Source of the DNA: an uncultured Desulfovibrio sp.
Lineage (GTDB): Bacteria > Desulfobacterota > Desulfovibrionia > Desulfovibrionales > Desulfovibrionaceae
Assembly (NCBI GenBank): GCA_910587035.1
Contig: CAJUMQ010000017.1
Coordinates: 1 to 51,828 of the forward strand
Direction of reading: 5' to 3'
Length of the DNA stretch: 51,828 bases
In this document: one piece after another, positions 9,339 to 17,022 of the stretch
How positions within the stretch are numbered: position 1 is the first letter of the stretch
Layout of the letters: every line of letters starts with the position of its first letter
Made by a program: the position numbers and the translations under genes
Notes under the pieces: generated by a model
The model's input: the letters and a program-made list of their open reading frames with translations, nothing else
Databases searched by the model: none
What the model was told of the DNA's origin: nothing

Positions 9339-9428
9339 GGAGGAATGGCAGAGCGGTTGATCGCGGCGGTCTTGAAAACCGTTGATGCTTTACGGCATCC
9401 GGGGGTTCAAATCCCTCTTCCTCCGCCA
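9339..9428 (+). tRNA. tRNA-Ser(UGA), host integration site
   Basis: The acceptor stem GGAGGAA (9339-9345) pairs with TTCCTCC, followed by a G discriminator and an encoded CCA ending at 9428. The anticodon loop CTTGAAA gives anticodon TGA (9373-9375), and a long variable arm of the serine type follows (about 9381-9398). Total length is 90 bases. Its 3' 57 bases are duplicated at 42321-42377, so the element entered here and rebuilt the gene. Confidence 0.95.
9372..9428 (+). repeat. attL: 3' part of tRNA-Ser, 57-bp direct repeat
   Basis: Identical over 57 bases to 42321-42377, running from the anticodon loop to the terminal CCA of the tRNA. The match ends sharply after the CCA. This is the classic signature of a tyrosine integrase acting on a tRNA gene. 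The strand exchange point is probably in the anticodon or T-arm part of the repeat. Confidence 0.92.
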
Positions 9429-9481
9429 GGAAACAATCCCGAAAAGCCTTGAAAATCAAGGACTTGCGGGCGAGATAACGC

Positions 9482-9522
9482 AAAACAGGCCGGATTGAAA
9501 CGATTTTCATCCGGCCTGTTTT
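9482..9522 (+). terminator. Rho-independent terminator just inside left end of element
   Basis: A 14-bp stem (9482-9495 with 9509-9522) with a 13-nt loop is followed by a T-rich run. It would stop read-through from the tRNA into the element, and the A run on its other side could also serve leftward transcripts. Confidence 0.75.
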
Positions 9523-9551
9523 TTTATTTTTTGGATTAAATCATGCAATAG

Positions 9552-9572
9552 TGGAAGTAATTTGGAAGTAAT
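9552..9572 (+). promoter_or_regulatory. Putative integrase arm-type sites, left end (two TGGAAGTAAT copies)
   Basis: TGGAAGTAAT occurs at 9552-9561 and 9563-9572, an 11-bp period. The same pair occurs in the same orientation at 42164-42184, next to the integrase, with a third copy at 42208-42217. I see the motif nowhere else in the window. Paired sites near both att ends fit the arm-binding sites of tyrosine integrases. This is inference from position and repetition. Confidence 0.65.
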
Positions 9573-9603
9573 TTTTTGCATCCACAAGCGAAATCAGGAT
9601 ATC

Positions 9604-9990
9604 CTAACGCACCGGGACTGCCGAATTCCGTTGTCCGGCATTTTTGCGGTTTTTGCTGCCTACCGGTCGTCCGCGTTTTTTGGGAGCGGCGGATATTCCT
9701 TCCGCCGGTACGCCAGTTGACCGCGCATGGTTTTTCGACGCCAGCCAAAACGCGAGGTCGGTCAACAATACGATTTTTCTTTGCTTTTTTGACTCACGAA
9801 ATCCCACGGCAAATGACGAAGGCCACTCGCGCTCATTTCGCATGCGGCTGGCGGAAGCTGGAGAGATATTGAGGATTCTGGCTACTTCGCAATCCGGAAT
9901 CGCCTCAACGTCAGGATAACGTTTTTCCAAACACGAAAGTATTTCTTTGTAACGGAAGATAAATTGGGGATCTTGGAATTCGTCAGGCAT
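9604..9990 (-). CDS. Putative DNA-binding protein with HTH and AT-hook (possible excisionase or regulator)
   Basis: A 128-residue protein. Residues about 32-60 (DCEVARILNISPASASRM) look like a helix-turn-helix in which a small residue precedes the recognition helix. The C-terminus holds KKRGRPVGSKNRK, a textbook AT-hook that inserts into the minor groove. The ATG at 9990 has GGAGG about 11 bases upstream. It is the gene nearest attL and lies next to the paired arm-site repeats, the usual place for a recombination directionality factor or element regulator. No close family is recognised, so the role is inferred from motifs and position. Confidence 0.6.
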   Translation of the reverse strand: MPDEFQDPQFIFRYKEILSCLEKRYPDVEAIPDCEVARILNISPASASRMRNEREWPSSFAVGFRESKKQRKIVLLTDLAFWLASKNHARSTGVPAEGISAAPKKRGRPVGSKNRKNAGQRNSAVPVR

Positions 9991-10599
9991 GGACGTGGAT
10001 ACCTCCGCTCAAGCTGATTCATATCAAGATCCCATGACGTTACGCATCCGCAAAACGTCAGGCGGAAGAGTCTACAGGAATCAGCTTAAGGCATCCAGTC
10101 CAGACCGGGTTGATTAAATCCGGCGAACAGTGTTTCGGCATTCATGTGCGCAAGGATTACGTGGCATCAACTTGGTTGATGTTCGCCCCAAAATTAATTT
10201 GTCGCTTTCTTTCTTTTTGCGAATGCTGCCAGTCCTCCAAGCAGACAGGTACGTTCCCACCCCGTAAAAATCAACTCAAATCGGCGGGATTAATCCTACT
10301 CGCTAACGCTCGTCGCACATAATATGGTCCAACAGGCTAACCGAAATGGACAACCATCCACAGAGCCGTTTTACTTAGCATAATTTGCTGCCATGAGAAA
10401 ATCAAGAATTTTATGGAAAAATATCTACACTCTGCTTACCGAACAGAAAATCAATCCGAATTCGCCGCGCTCAACCGGAAAACTCGCGAAAATCCTTGAC
10501 TGGCTGCGCGTGTATGTGAGCCGGGATACCCTTGACGCAAGAATGAAGGACATAAAAAAAGCGGGCAAATCGCCCGCTCTCGGATGAAAACCAAAAAAA
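9991..10599. other. Gene-poor stretch inside left end of element
   Basis: No supported gene. Short frames on the plus strand at 10110-10322 and 10393-10587 lack ribosome sites, and the second runs into a terminator stem. The stretch holds the upstream region of the AT-hook gene and the terminator at 10554-10577. Confidence 0.5.
10554..10577 (-). terminator. Rho-independent terminator (leftward)
   Basis: The GC-rich stem gcgggc/gcccgc (10561-10577) is followed on the minus strand by seven T residues (A run at 10554-10560). It directly follows the leftward secreted-protein pseudogene that ends at 10600. Confidence 0.8.
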
Positions 10600-11240
10600 T
10601 TAGTTCACCTTGATGAGGTAGCGCACGGCCTTGTTCACTGGACGTGTTTCTTTCTGTTGTTATTTGGAATCTATCTTGAATTTAAATTCGGTGCTGTCAG
10701 TTACGCCGGTCGGTCCCAACGCAACAGCCTTGGCTGGCAAGGAAAATCCAAATCCAGATCCTTTCACTGGATAAAAAAGATGAGTCTGGCTCTGCTCAAA
10801 AAAGTAGTTGATCCTTCATGATGCAGAATATCTCCAAACCCGAGACCATTCAGTGTAATTGAATAATTGTAGTCCGGCGAAATATATATTCCATCCTTTT
10901 GTTCAGCATTGAGCTCGCCACTGTTCCCGCCATGCCCGCGCAGGAAGTACCCCCGGTAATTGGGTGCGGTGCATATCCCCAGCCTCTTGCAGACTTGCGT
11001 CCCGCTCAGGGACTGCCCGTCGCATTCGCGCCAGTTGGTGGAAGCCGCAGGCATCCCGGCGTTGCTCCAGACAATGATGCTGCCAAGCGGCACTCCGCTG
11101 TTCGGCTGACCAACCGTCTTTGACATCACGCTGTCATCAGCCAGCCATGTGGAATCGTGCAACCCGGACGGCGCTCCCGCCGCCATCGCGTTCCCCGCCG
11201 CCAGAAACAGCGCCAAAACCATCAGTGAAAACTTTTTCAT
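10600..11240 (-). pseudogene. Secreted protein with tail-collar/PilV-like C-terminal domain, frameshifted
   Basis: The ATG at 11240, with GGAAGG upstream, begins a clear signal peptide (MKKFSLMVLALFLAAGNAMA). The mature part holds GSIIVW, WRECDGQSL and PNYRGYFLRGHGG, the pattern of phage tail-collar domains and of variable minor-pilin tips. The frame breaks at a run of six A on the plus strand (10798-10803). Adding one base restores a frame with GSGFGFSLPAKAVALGP. A TAA at 10662-10660 then interrupts the same frame before a typical end, TRPVNKAVRYLIK, that stops at 10602-10600. Either two mutations have killed it or the sequence has errors. Adhesion or recipient recognition would be the normal role. 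Confidence 0.65.
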
Positions 11241-11756
11241 CTTTCCTTCCCCTTGCCGGAACCACCGGCATTTTTTGATTTTTCCTCAACCTGTCGGAAT
11301 GACAGGATTTCTGTATTTTTGAAGTTACCGTTACCTTAAGGGGAATTCAAGGCTGCGTGGGGGCATACCTTTAAAAAAATTTGGGATGCCTGTGAAAAAG
11401 TTAAAAGCAGGCATCCCGGGTTTTGGAGATGGTTACAATATTATAGCCTCGACAAAGTTTTGCCAAGGGCAAATTCTTTTGCGCGCTACGTTGTCGGGAA
11501 AATTGGCCGGGGGCGACACTGGCGGCGGCTACGCCGCCGCATCATCTTAATATTTGATCCGGCTTCGCCGGTTTTTGCCCATTTGCGCCACCCATCCCAA
11601 AACAAACATGTTTGGCAACATTCGGGGCACATTCAAGGCGTTCCGCCACAAGAACGATTAAAAATGGGAAAAGGACCGCGCCCCGCGCCGCCGCCCCGCC
11701 GCGCTCGGTACGACACGGACAGCAAAGCGCCGCCGGAAGATCCCCGGCGGCGCGCA
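11241..11756. other. Intergenic region with palindromes between secreted pseudogene and mini-CRISPR array
   Basis: No supported gene. It holds the 5' region of the secreted-protein pseudogene, a 10-bp stem-loop at 11383-11417, and GC-rich inverted sequences around 11521-11540 (GGCGGC/GCCGCC). The plus-strand frames that cross this region run into CRISPR repeats and are not genes. Confidence 0.5.
11383..11417 (-). terminator. Stem-loop, probable terminator for leftward mobilization/CRISPR transcripts
   Basis: A 10-bp stem (11383-11392 with 11408-11417) and a 15-nt loop. On the minus strand it is followed by AAATTTTTTT. It lies downstream of both the mobilization operon and the mini-CRISPR array, which would share a leftward transcript. 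Confidence 0.65.
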
Positions 11757-11908
11757 CGGTTTATCCCTGTATACACAGGGGGATTAAGGGCGTGGGGCTC
11801 ACGGCGAAAGACGTCGTCGGTTTATCCCTGCATACGCAGGGGGGTTGCAAGAACTTCTCGCGCGTTATCAAATCCGGTGTGGTTTATCCCTGCATACGCA
11901 GGGAGTTT
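11757..11908 (-). CRISPR. Mini-CRISPR array, type I-E-like repeats, 3 repeats and 2 spacers, no cas genes
   Basis: The repeats lie at 11757-11785, 11818-11846 and 11880-11908, each 29 bp, with starts 61 and 62 bp apart. Spacers are 11786-11817 (32 bp) and 11847-11879 (33 bp). Plus-strand repeats begin CGGTTTATCCCTG, the reverse complement of the E. coli type I-E repeat layout. Each contains a hairpin CCCTGC-GTAT-GCAGGG where E. coli has its crRNA stem. Orientation puts the leader at 11909-11965, which is AT-rich, with transcription leftward. Spacer 2 matches the element's own gene at 12459-12491 in 28 of 33 positions. No cas gene is visible, so processing would need host Cas6e/Cascade. Confidence 0.85.
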
Positions 11909-11948
11909 ACTTATATGTATCTAACTGTATTTATTGAATTTGTCAAGT
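11909..11948 (-). promoter_or_regulatory. AT-rich putative CRISPR leader
   Basis: An AT-rich stretch directly on the leader side of the array, judged from type I-E repeat orientation. I cannot name promoter boxes with confidence. The array could also be read through from the mobilization operon, which ends at 11949 on the same strand. Confidence 0.4.
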
Positions 11949-12257
11949 TTAAAAATTTTGATCACGCTTGATTTCCCCTCGGGTCAAGCTCAATTCCGGG
12001 TTTTCAGCAATATATTCCGCGATCCTGTTTTCCGCCCGCGAATTCGCGGAAACAATTTTCACAAAAAACGCCTCACGCCCTGGCTTGTTGTTTGCATATC
12101 CAGCCAGACGGAACGGATGCCGCTGACCTGCGACATTCGTATCGCCAAATTCTCTGTTTATATCATTAAAAAAATTTATGGCATCCACATCCGCCTTGTC
12201 AGGTTTGCCGAAAATATTCCTGTAGCCGTCTAATTCCATACCCACCCCTGAATCCAC
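11949..12257 (-). CDS. Primase-like fragment (RepB/MobA-primase type C-terminal motif)
   Basis: 102 residues from a GTG start. FFNDINREFGDTNV followed by GQRHPFRLAGYANNKP matches the conserved end of RepB-type plasmid primases, in which a HxxRLxGxxNxK segment is part of the active site. The usual N-terminal half with the catalytic acidic residues is missing, and the frame stays open upstream without a start, so it may be a remnant. RSF1010-type plasmids make this primase as part of their relaxase protein; here a fragment sits at the end of the relaxase operon. It is probably non-functional alone. Confidence 0.55.
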   Translation of the reverse strand: MDSGVGMELDGYRNIFGKPDKADVDAINFFNDINREFGDTNVAGQRHPFRLAGYANNKPGREAFFVKIVSANSRAENRIAEYIAENPELSLTRGEIKRDQNF

Positions 12258-12268
12258 AAGGAAAATAT

Positions 12269-12940
12269 TTAGCTCAATGCTGGCACAGGGCTTTCAGATG
12301 GCGCTCGATCATTGCTTGTACTGGGTGTATAATTTTTAACTTTCGGCTTCTGCTGTAACTTAATATAAAGCACCGTGTCATAATTACGCCACCCAAAACG
12401 TGCTGTTCCTATTCTTGGAGCCCATTTGAGTGTGCGGTTTAGCAACCCGGACCTTTGGTACAGGATTTGATACCGCGCAAGAAGTTCCTGCAAAAATTTC
12501 AGGTTTTCCGGAGATTTCGCAATAGCCCTTTCCAGATACATTATCGTTCCCGCAAACGCACAAATAACCTCATGTTCCCGAACACCAACGATTTTCGTAA
12601 CATAACCATCGCGAAGGGCTCTCAACTTATTGTATTCAGCCACAAATTTGCGATTAATCTCTACCGCCGCCCGCTTCCAACCTTTGCCCGCATCCTTGGG
12701 ACCGTGCGCAAAAATCTCGGTAACCCTCTTAAATTCACCCCAGAAAAACGGCTCGAACATTGGCTCAAATGTTGCCTGTTCGCCAGCAAGCAATGATTTG
12801 ACTGACTCCAAGAATTTCACCTTATCAATATAATAAGCCTGCCTCGAATGCGTCTCATCCGCCGCAATTCGCCTCGCGTTCGCAAGTGGTTGTTCAAGCT
12901 TGCCCAAATACAATTCCAAAAATTGATCCGCCCTCACCAC
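12269..12940 (-). CDS. Mobilization-operon protein of unknown function (target of own mini-CRISPR spacer)
   Basis: 223 residues, helical, with no recognised family. It starts at a GTG that overlaps the stop of the 69-residue frame upstream. Adding one base to the run of seven T at 12957-12963 would fuse the two into a chain of about 290 residues (KTPPVVRADQFLELYLGKL...), so it may be the body of a single protein. The segment LKFLQELLARYQILYQR, bases 12459-12491, is the self-match of CRISPR spacer 2. The position after the relaxase gene suggests a role in mobilization or initiation of transfer replication. Confidence 0.6.
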   Translation of the reverse strand: MVRADQFLELYLGKLEQPLANARRIAADETHSRQAYYIDKVKFLESVKSLLAGEQATFEPMFEPFFWGEFKRVTEIFAHGPKDAGKGWKRAAVEINRKFVAEYNKLRALRDGYVTKIVGVREHEVICAFAGTIMYLERAIAKSPENLKFLQELLARYQILYQRSGLLNRTLKWAPRIGTARFGWRNYDTVLYIKLQQKPKVKNYTPSTSNDRAPSESPVPALS

Positions 12941-13143
12941 CGGAGGCGTTTTTTGCTTTTTTTCGGAGCTGGCTGCGGCATTGGCTTCCGCTCTTTTGGC
13001 TTCGCGGCTTTTTCTTTTTTTGCCTTGTCGGGAACTTTCCGCGCTTCCGGCTCCGGCTTTGCCGACCTCAACGATGGCATCGCATCCGGAAGCTTCCTGC
13101 GCCGAACAACATCACCAGAAAAATCCACCATCACTCTTGCCAT
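12934..13143 (-). CDS. Small basic proline/lysine-rich protein, possibly N-terminus of the following gene
   Basis: 69 residues from an ATG with AGGAGG five bases upstream, 9 bases after the relaxase stop. The sequence after residue 30 is mostly K, P, A and E, a disordered linker. On its own this is odd. As the N-terminus of the next frame, after adding one base at 12957-12963, it makes a normal protein with a basic tail. The frame break is one of several like it in this element. Confidence 0.55.
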   Translation of the reverse strand: MARVMVDFSGDVVRRRKLPDAMPSLRSAKPEPEARKVPDKAKKEKAAKPKERKPMPQPAPKKSKKRLRW

Positions 13144-13152
13144 ACCAGCCTC

Positions 13153-15786
13153 CTACATTCGCGGTGCATCACTTTGGTCAATTTCTGATTCGCTGCCACG
13201 CTGATTGTGAGTTTGTTGCTCAACAGGCTTTTCCACAGCTTGCGTCCGTTTCATTCCCATATACCAAATCTTAATATCGCGAAGCGCATTTCGTTGTCGG
13301 AGATCGGCCTCACGATCATCAAAAACGCTTCTCTGGACTTTTGGCTTGCCGCGCCGATTGCGCCAGCGACATTCCATATCGACGTTTTCAGGCGACATTG
13401 ACGCGACGATTTCCCGATCCTTTAAATCCTCTGCTCCCGACCTGCCTCTTGAAACTGTTCCAGGCTTCGGTCTGCGCTTGTCCGCAAAAAACGAGTACAC
13501 CTCATCCGGATTCGCGCCAGCCACAAATAAATTTTTCGCAACCGCTTTCTTCATCTCAACCGGCTTAATTTCTTCCTCGGAAAAATAAATACTCTCCTCG
13601 AGCCGCTGTCCCAATGTCCGAATCCAGGGGGGCACAAAAACTCGTTTCAATCGCTTTGCAAAAATTTTTATCCGCTCACGTTGGACATCTTTCCGGAACC
13701 GATCGAGCAGGGTTCGGTAATCAACATCAACGGGTCTCGAGGAAATCTCCGGGGAATTCTCATTCTTCCAATGGATCCGAAAATCCTCGATCAACGCCTC
13801 GAACTCGACCGCTTTCCGCGTTGAAAAATTTTCGACATGCGCTTTCGGGATTTTTATGAAACCATCTTTCGGAACAAAAAATTTGGGAAGAAACGCCCCG
13901 CGAACATTTTTCACATTATGGTTTTTCTGTTGCAGAAATTTTAAAAAGTCATCGTAAAATTTTGGCTCGGAATATTTTTTGTCGATGATCCAATATCCGC
14001 ATTTTTTGCCATCATTCTCGACAACACAGTTCGCCGGACACCGTTTTAAAAAATCAGAACCGCACTCCTCGATCATGAATCCGATGCGACCGTCAGCCAA
14101 TTTTATGGAGCAATATATGTCTTCAATATTCTTGCACCACTCCACAAGTTCGGGAACCGCATTCACGATTTTCGGCAGCGTCATTCCGCGTTTTCCCAAA
14201 TACGGGAAGTCGATATTCTTCGCCTGAACACCTTTAAAAAACCTCGCGACCTCGCGCCCGGCGGCATGATGAAAATTGCTCTTTTCAAATTTTTTAAAGT
14301 CATCACCGGACTCTCTCGCGATCATTTTTGCCTGCGCGACAGCATCATCAAAATCATCTGACATGATCTTTTTAATCACGTCCGGAAAATATTCCGCGAG
14401 CCTGATGATCGCTTTCGCGTACGGCAATCTTGCTTCGATCATCGCGACATCGATCGCGTTTCTGACCTTCTTTTTTCCAGATGGATAAAGTTCGATTCCT
14501 GACTCTTTAAAAACCTTTCGGATATCTTCAACAGGAATTTTTCGGAGCGCGTCAACCTCAACCTTCGACAGAAAAATGTCCTCTTCAGATTTTTTCGTGA
14601 CCTCTGTCTCGGGCATTTTCTCACGCGCGACATTCACCTCATCGTGAATCTTTTCGATAAAATCGATGTAGTCATCGGCGCGTCTTATCGCCTCTATCGC
14701 GCCCGGCTGATCGCTTTTCGCAATCGCCTCCTCACGATACTCAGCCAAAACTTTCAACGCTTCATCATTCGCATGACGCCACGAATCTTTCTTCGCCCCG
14801 ATATGTCCGTTCAACCTGTCCCACGTCATCGCGGGGAAAATCCGGTACGCCGGAACCCAGTTCTCGCCATCAAGACTGAACACGATGCCGTACTTTTTCA
14901 CGCCCTTTTTCTCGTGTTCGCGTCTGTCCATCTGGACTCCATGTCTCGCCAATTCCAGATGAATCTGACCCCATTTCATCTTCGGAAGACGATCCTTAAA
15001 TCCGGCATACGCCTCCGCGATCCGGTCATGAAGAAGCCGGAGATCGGATTTCAAACCCGAATAATGTTCGAACTTTTCCGCGCCGCTTCCAGGAGAATAT
15101 GCTTTTTCAGAAATGTCCTCCGGCAACGTCTCAATGACTTTCGGCTCATAACGGACGGAAATTTTTCCGGTCAGTTCATCCTGTTCCTCGATCATTATTG
15201 GCGGCGCTTTCTTGTCGATCTTGAATCTCTTTTTGGAATTCTCGGGACGATCCCATTTCATCTTGTCACCGACAATGGCGCAGGATCGACCGCTCTTAAT
15301 GAAATCTCCCCTGCGGTCATTCACCTTGCCCTTCAATGAATCATACCGGGAAAAAACGATATGAGCATGCCGATGTTCCGTATCATCGTGAATGGCAATG
15401 TTGATCTTGTGCCGATCCTCGCCGCCATAACCCATCCCCTCAAGCCAAAGCTGCGCGCCTTTAAAAATATCCTCCACTGGTGGAATGTCGCCCTCGAACG
15501 ACATGACCCAATGCTCGACCCCCTGAACCCCCGTCATGCGTCTTGAAAGCGAAAGCTCGGCATCCATCTCCAGCGCCATCTCATCTGGCGACATGACAGG
15601 CTTTGAAAAATTCAGGGACAGGCTCGCGATACATTTCTCGCCATGCGCATTTTTGTCCGGATTAAATTTTTGGTTTTCCTTCACTTCAGGCGAATTTGTG
15701 TAGCGCAATATGCCACTGGCGTATTGAAGCTGGGAGCTGTCGCCAAGCCCGTTATCAATGCGAGTAACAATAAAAGTTGTACTCAT
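13153..15786 (-). CDS. MOB_P-family relaxase (MobA/VirD2-like)
   Basis: 877 residues. The metal-binding motif HDDTEHRHAHIVF at residues about 133-145 is the three-histidine motif III of MOB_P relaxases; a candidate nicking tyrosine lies in the N-terminal QYASGILRY. The enzyme would cut one strand at oriT, stay bound to the 5' end and pilot it into a recipient. The long C-terminal part (about 300-877) has no recognised catalytic domain but includes RRPKPGTVSRGRSGAEDL near the end. The ATG overlaps the stop of the MobC-like gene (ATGA), so the two are coupled. The frame is intact, unlike several neighbours. Confidence 0.85.
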   Translation of the reverse strand: MSTTFIVTRIDNGLGDSSQLQYASGILRYTNSPEVKENQKFNPDKNAHGEKCIASLSLNFSKPVMSPDEMALEMDAELSLSRRMTGVQGVEHWVMSFEGDIPPVEDIFKGAQLWLEGMGYGGEDRHKINIAIHDDTEHRHAHIVFSRYDSLKGKVNDRRGDFIKSGRSCAIVGDKMKWDRPENSKKRFKIDKKAPPIMIEEQDELTGKISVRYEPKVIETLPEDISEKAYSPGSGAEKFEHYSGLKSDLRLLHDRIAEAYAGFKDRLPKMKWGQIHLELARHGVQMDRREHEKKGVKKYGIVFSLDGENWVPAYRIFPAMTWDRLNGHIGAKKDSWRHANDEALKVLAEYREEAIAKSDQPGAIEAIRRADDYIDFIEKIHDEVNVAREKMPETEVTKKSEEDIFLSKVEVDALRKIPVEDIRKVFKESGIELYPSGKKKVRNAIDVAMIEARLPYAKAIIRLAEYFPDVIKKIMSDDFDDAVAQAKMIARESGDDFKKFEKSNFHHAAGREVARFFKGVQAKNIDFPYLGKRGMTLPKIVNAVPELVEWCKNIEDIYCSIKLADGRIGFMIEECGSDFLKRCPANCVVENDGKKCGYWIIDKKYSEPKFYDDFLKFLQQKNHNVKNVRGAFLPKFFVPKDGFIKIPKAHVENFSTRKAVEFEALIEDFRIHWKNENSPEISSRPVDVDYRTLLDRFRKDVQRERIKIFAKRLKRVFVPPWIRTLGQRLEESIYFSEEEIKPVEMKKAVAKNLFVAGANPDEVYSFFADKRRPKPGTVSRGRSGAEDLKDREIVASMSPENVDMECRWRNRRGKPKVQRSVFDDREADLRQRNALRDIKIWYMGMKRTQAVEKPVEQQTHNQRGSESEIDQSDAPRM

Positions 15787-16439
15787 GATTCATCTTCCAG
15801 ATGTTCAGAATTGATGCGGCGTGTGTTAAACTGCTTCAATCTTGCCAGCGCGATGCCACAAATCGCATTGCCGCATGCCGCAAGCTTCCGCCAGTCTCCA
15901 ATCTTATCGCTATAGGCAATATGTTTTATGTAACCGCCAGTTCGTGACAAAAGAGCGTAAACCTTTTTTTCAATCGAACTCGGCAAACTTATCCCCGCAA
16001 CCAGACCCCGCAAAACCGTCGACATGGAAAGATCGGCTTCGGTGGAAAGACGGACAAGCTTTTCTCTCTGATCTTTCGGACGGAATGTCATGGGCGAACC
16101 TTTTGAAGTTTTTATCTCAGACATGACAGAAAAATTTTTGGGCGTCTCCGCCGCAACGGGCAACTTTTGAGTCCCTTCCAGCACCTCGACCGCAAGGACC
16201 AGCACATTCCCCAACTCCCCGGCAAGCGATTGTTTCTGAATCCTCAAACCCATCTCGGCAAAGTAATCATACGCCTGATGAAAAACCCCGTTGTCCGGCT
16301 CGGGCGCGGCGGCAATCAAATCCCGGAGAACAACAGCTTTCGCAACACCTGATTCGGCGGCAAGCTGTTTCAGTCTCCCAGACACAACTCCGGGATAAAA
16401 CTTCATATGTCCGCCAAAATTTTCCTCCGTAGTCGCCAT
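15783..16439 (-). CDS. MobC-like relaxosome accessory protein with two ribbon-helix-helix segments
   Basis: The ATG at 16439 has GGGGAG six bases upstream and gives 218 residues. Two similar segments, KFYPGVVSGRLKQLAAESGV (about 12-31) and MTFRPKDQREKLVRLSTEAD (about 119-138), each lead into an alpha-helical LR(D/G)L stretch, as in MobC ribbon-helix-helix proteins. A tandem copy in one chain could bind an inverted repeat as a monomer. It is coupled to the relaxase, the usual arrangement. A role in opening oriT is inferred from family and position. Confidence 0.65.
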   Translation of the reverse strand: MATTEENFGGHMKFYPGVVSGRLKQLAAESGVAKAVVLRDLIAAAPEPDNGVFHQAYDYFAEMGLRIQKQSLAGELGNVLVLAVEVLEGTQKLPVAAETPKNFSVMSEIKTSKGSPMTFRPKDQREKLVRLSTEADLSMSTVLRGLVAGISLPSSIEKKVYALLSRTGGYIKHIAYSDKIGDWRKLAACGNAICGIALARLKQFNTRRINSEHLEDES

Positions 16440-16472
16440 GATTCTCCCCACATTATCGCGGAGGTAAATTCC

Positions 16473-17015
16473 CTAAAAATCGAATTCAGGCTCTGACACG
16501 AAATGAATCTTCCCGTCGTTCGATCTGACTTTGTGCCACCCCGGTCCGAGCTGCTGAAGTCCAATAAGCTCATGCTTCGTAAGCTCACTGTCTGGAACGC
16601 GCTCTCCCAAAAACGGCAAAGGCGGGGAAAGAACAATTCTCGTCTCATTGCCATTTTCATCCGGCACGGAAAACTCCATTTCAAAACCCAATGCGGGGAA
16701 CCCCCTTAATCTTTTTAAAAGCTCAGGAATTATTACCCCGCTTATTCGATGGAAAACAGCAGCCGCCTTGTCCGAGCCCGTCGAATTAACAAGTTTTTCC
16801 AGCGCAGCTATTTTGGTAAAGCTTCCCGCCAAGAAACACTCCCCGGCAATATCAAGCAACCACTCTCCAGCCGCATGGAAGCTGGCATCATCATGAATAC
16901 CGTCCGCAATCTTTTCCCATTTCGCCGCAAGCTCCTCCACTGAAATATTCTTTCCGGCATATAACGACCGTTCCGCTCTCCGTTTTTTCACCCGTATTCT
17001 TTTCTTGCTGCCCAT
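16473..17015 (-). CDS. Hypothetical protein in mobilization operon
   Basis: 180 residues. A very basic N-terminus (MGSKKRIRVKKRRAERS) is followed by a helical middle and a C-terminal segment, GPGWHKVRSNDGKIHFVSEP, likely a small beta domain. The ATG at 17015 has GAGGGG just upstream and lies 7 bases after the preceding stop, so it belongs to the leftward mob operon. The family is not recognised. A DNA-binding relaxosome role is possible from charge and context only. Confidence 0.65.
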   Translation of the reverse strand: MGSKKRIRVKKRRAERSLYAGKNISVEELAAKWEKIADGIHDDASFHAAGEWLLDIAGECFLAGSFTKIAALEKLVNSTGSDKAAAVFHRISGVIIPELLKRLRGFPALGFEMEFSVPDENGNETRIVLSPPLPFLGERVPDSELTKHELIGLQQLGPGWHKVRSNDGKIHFVSEPEFDF

Positions 17016-17022
17016 ACGCCCC

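Noticed and set aside
10393..10587. 64-codon plus-strand frame
   Set aside because: No ribosome site, and its end is the stem of a terminator for the opposite strand.
11460..11971. Plus-strand frames of 119-154 codons across the left array
   Set aside because: They pass through three CRISPR repeats and GC-rich palindromes, and have no ribosome site.
12459..12491. Lethal self-targeting by spacer 2
   Set aside because: Five mismatches, two in the probable seed, and a TGG instead of a type I-E PAM make cutting unlikely, though this was judged by eye.
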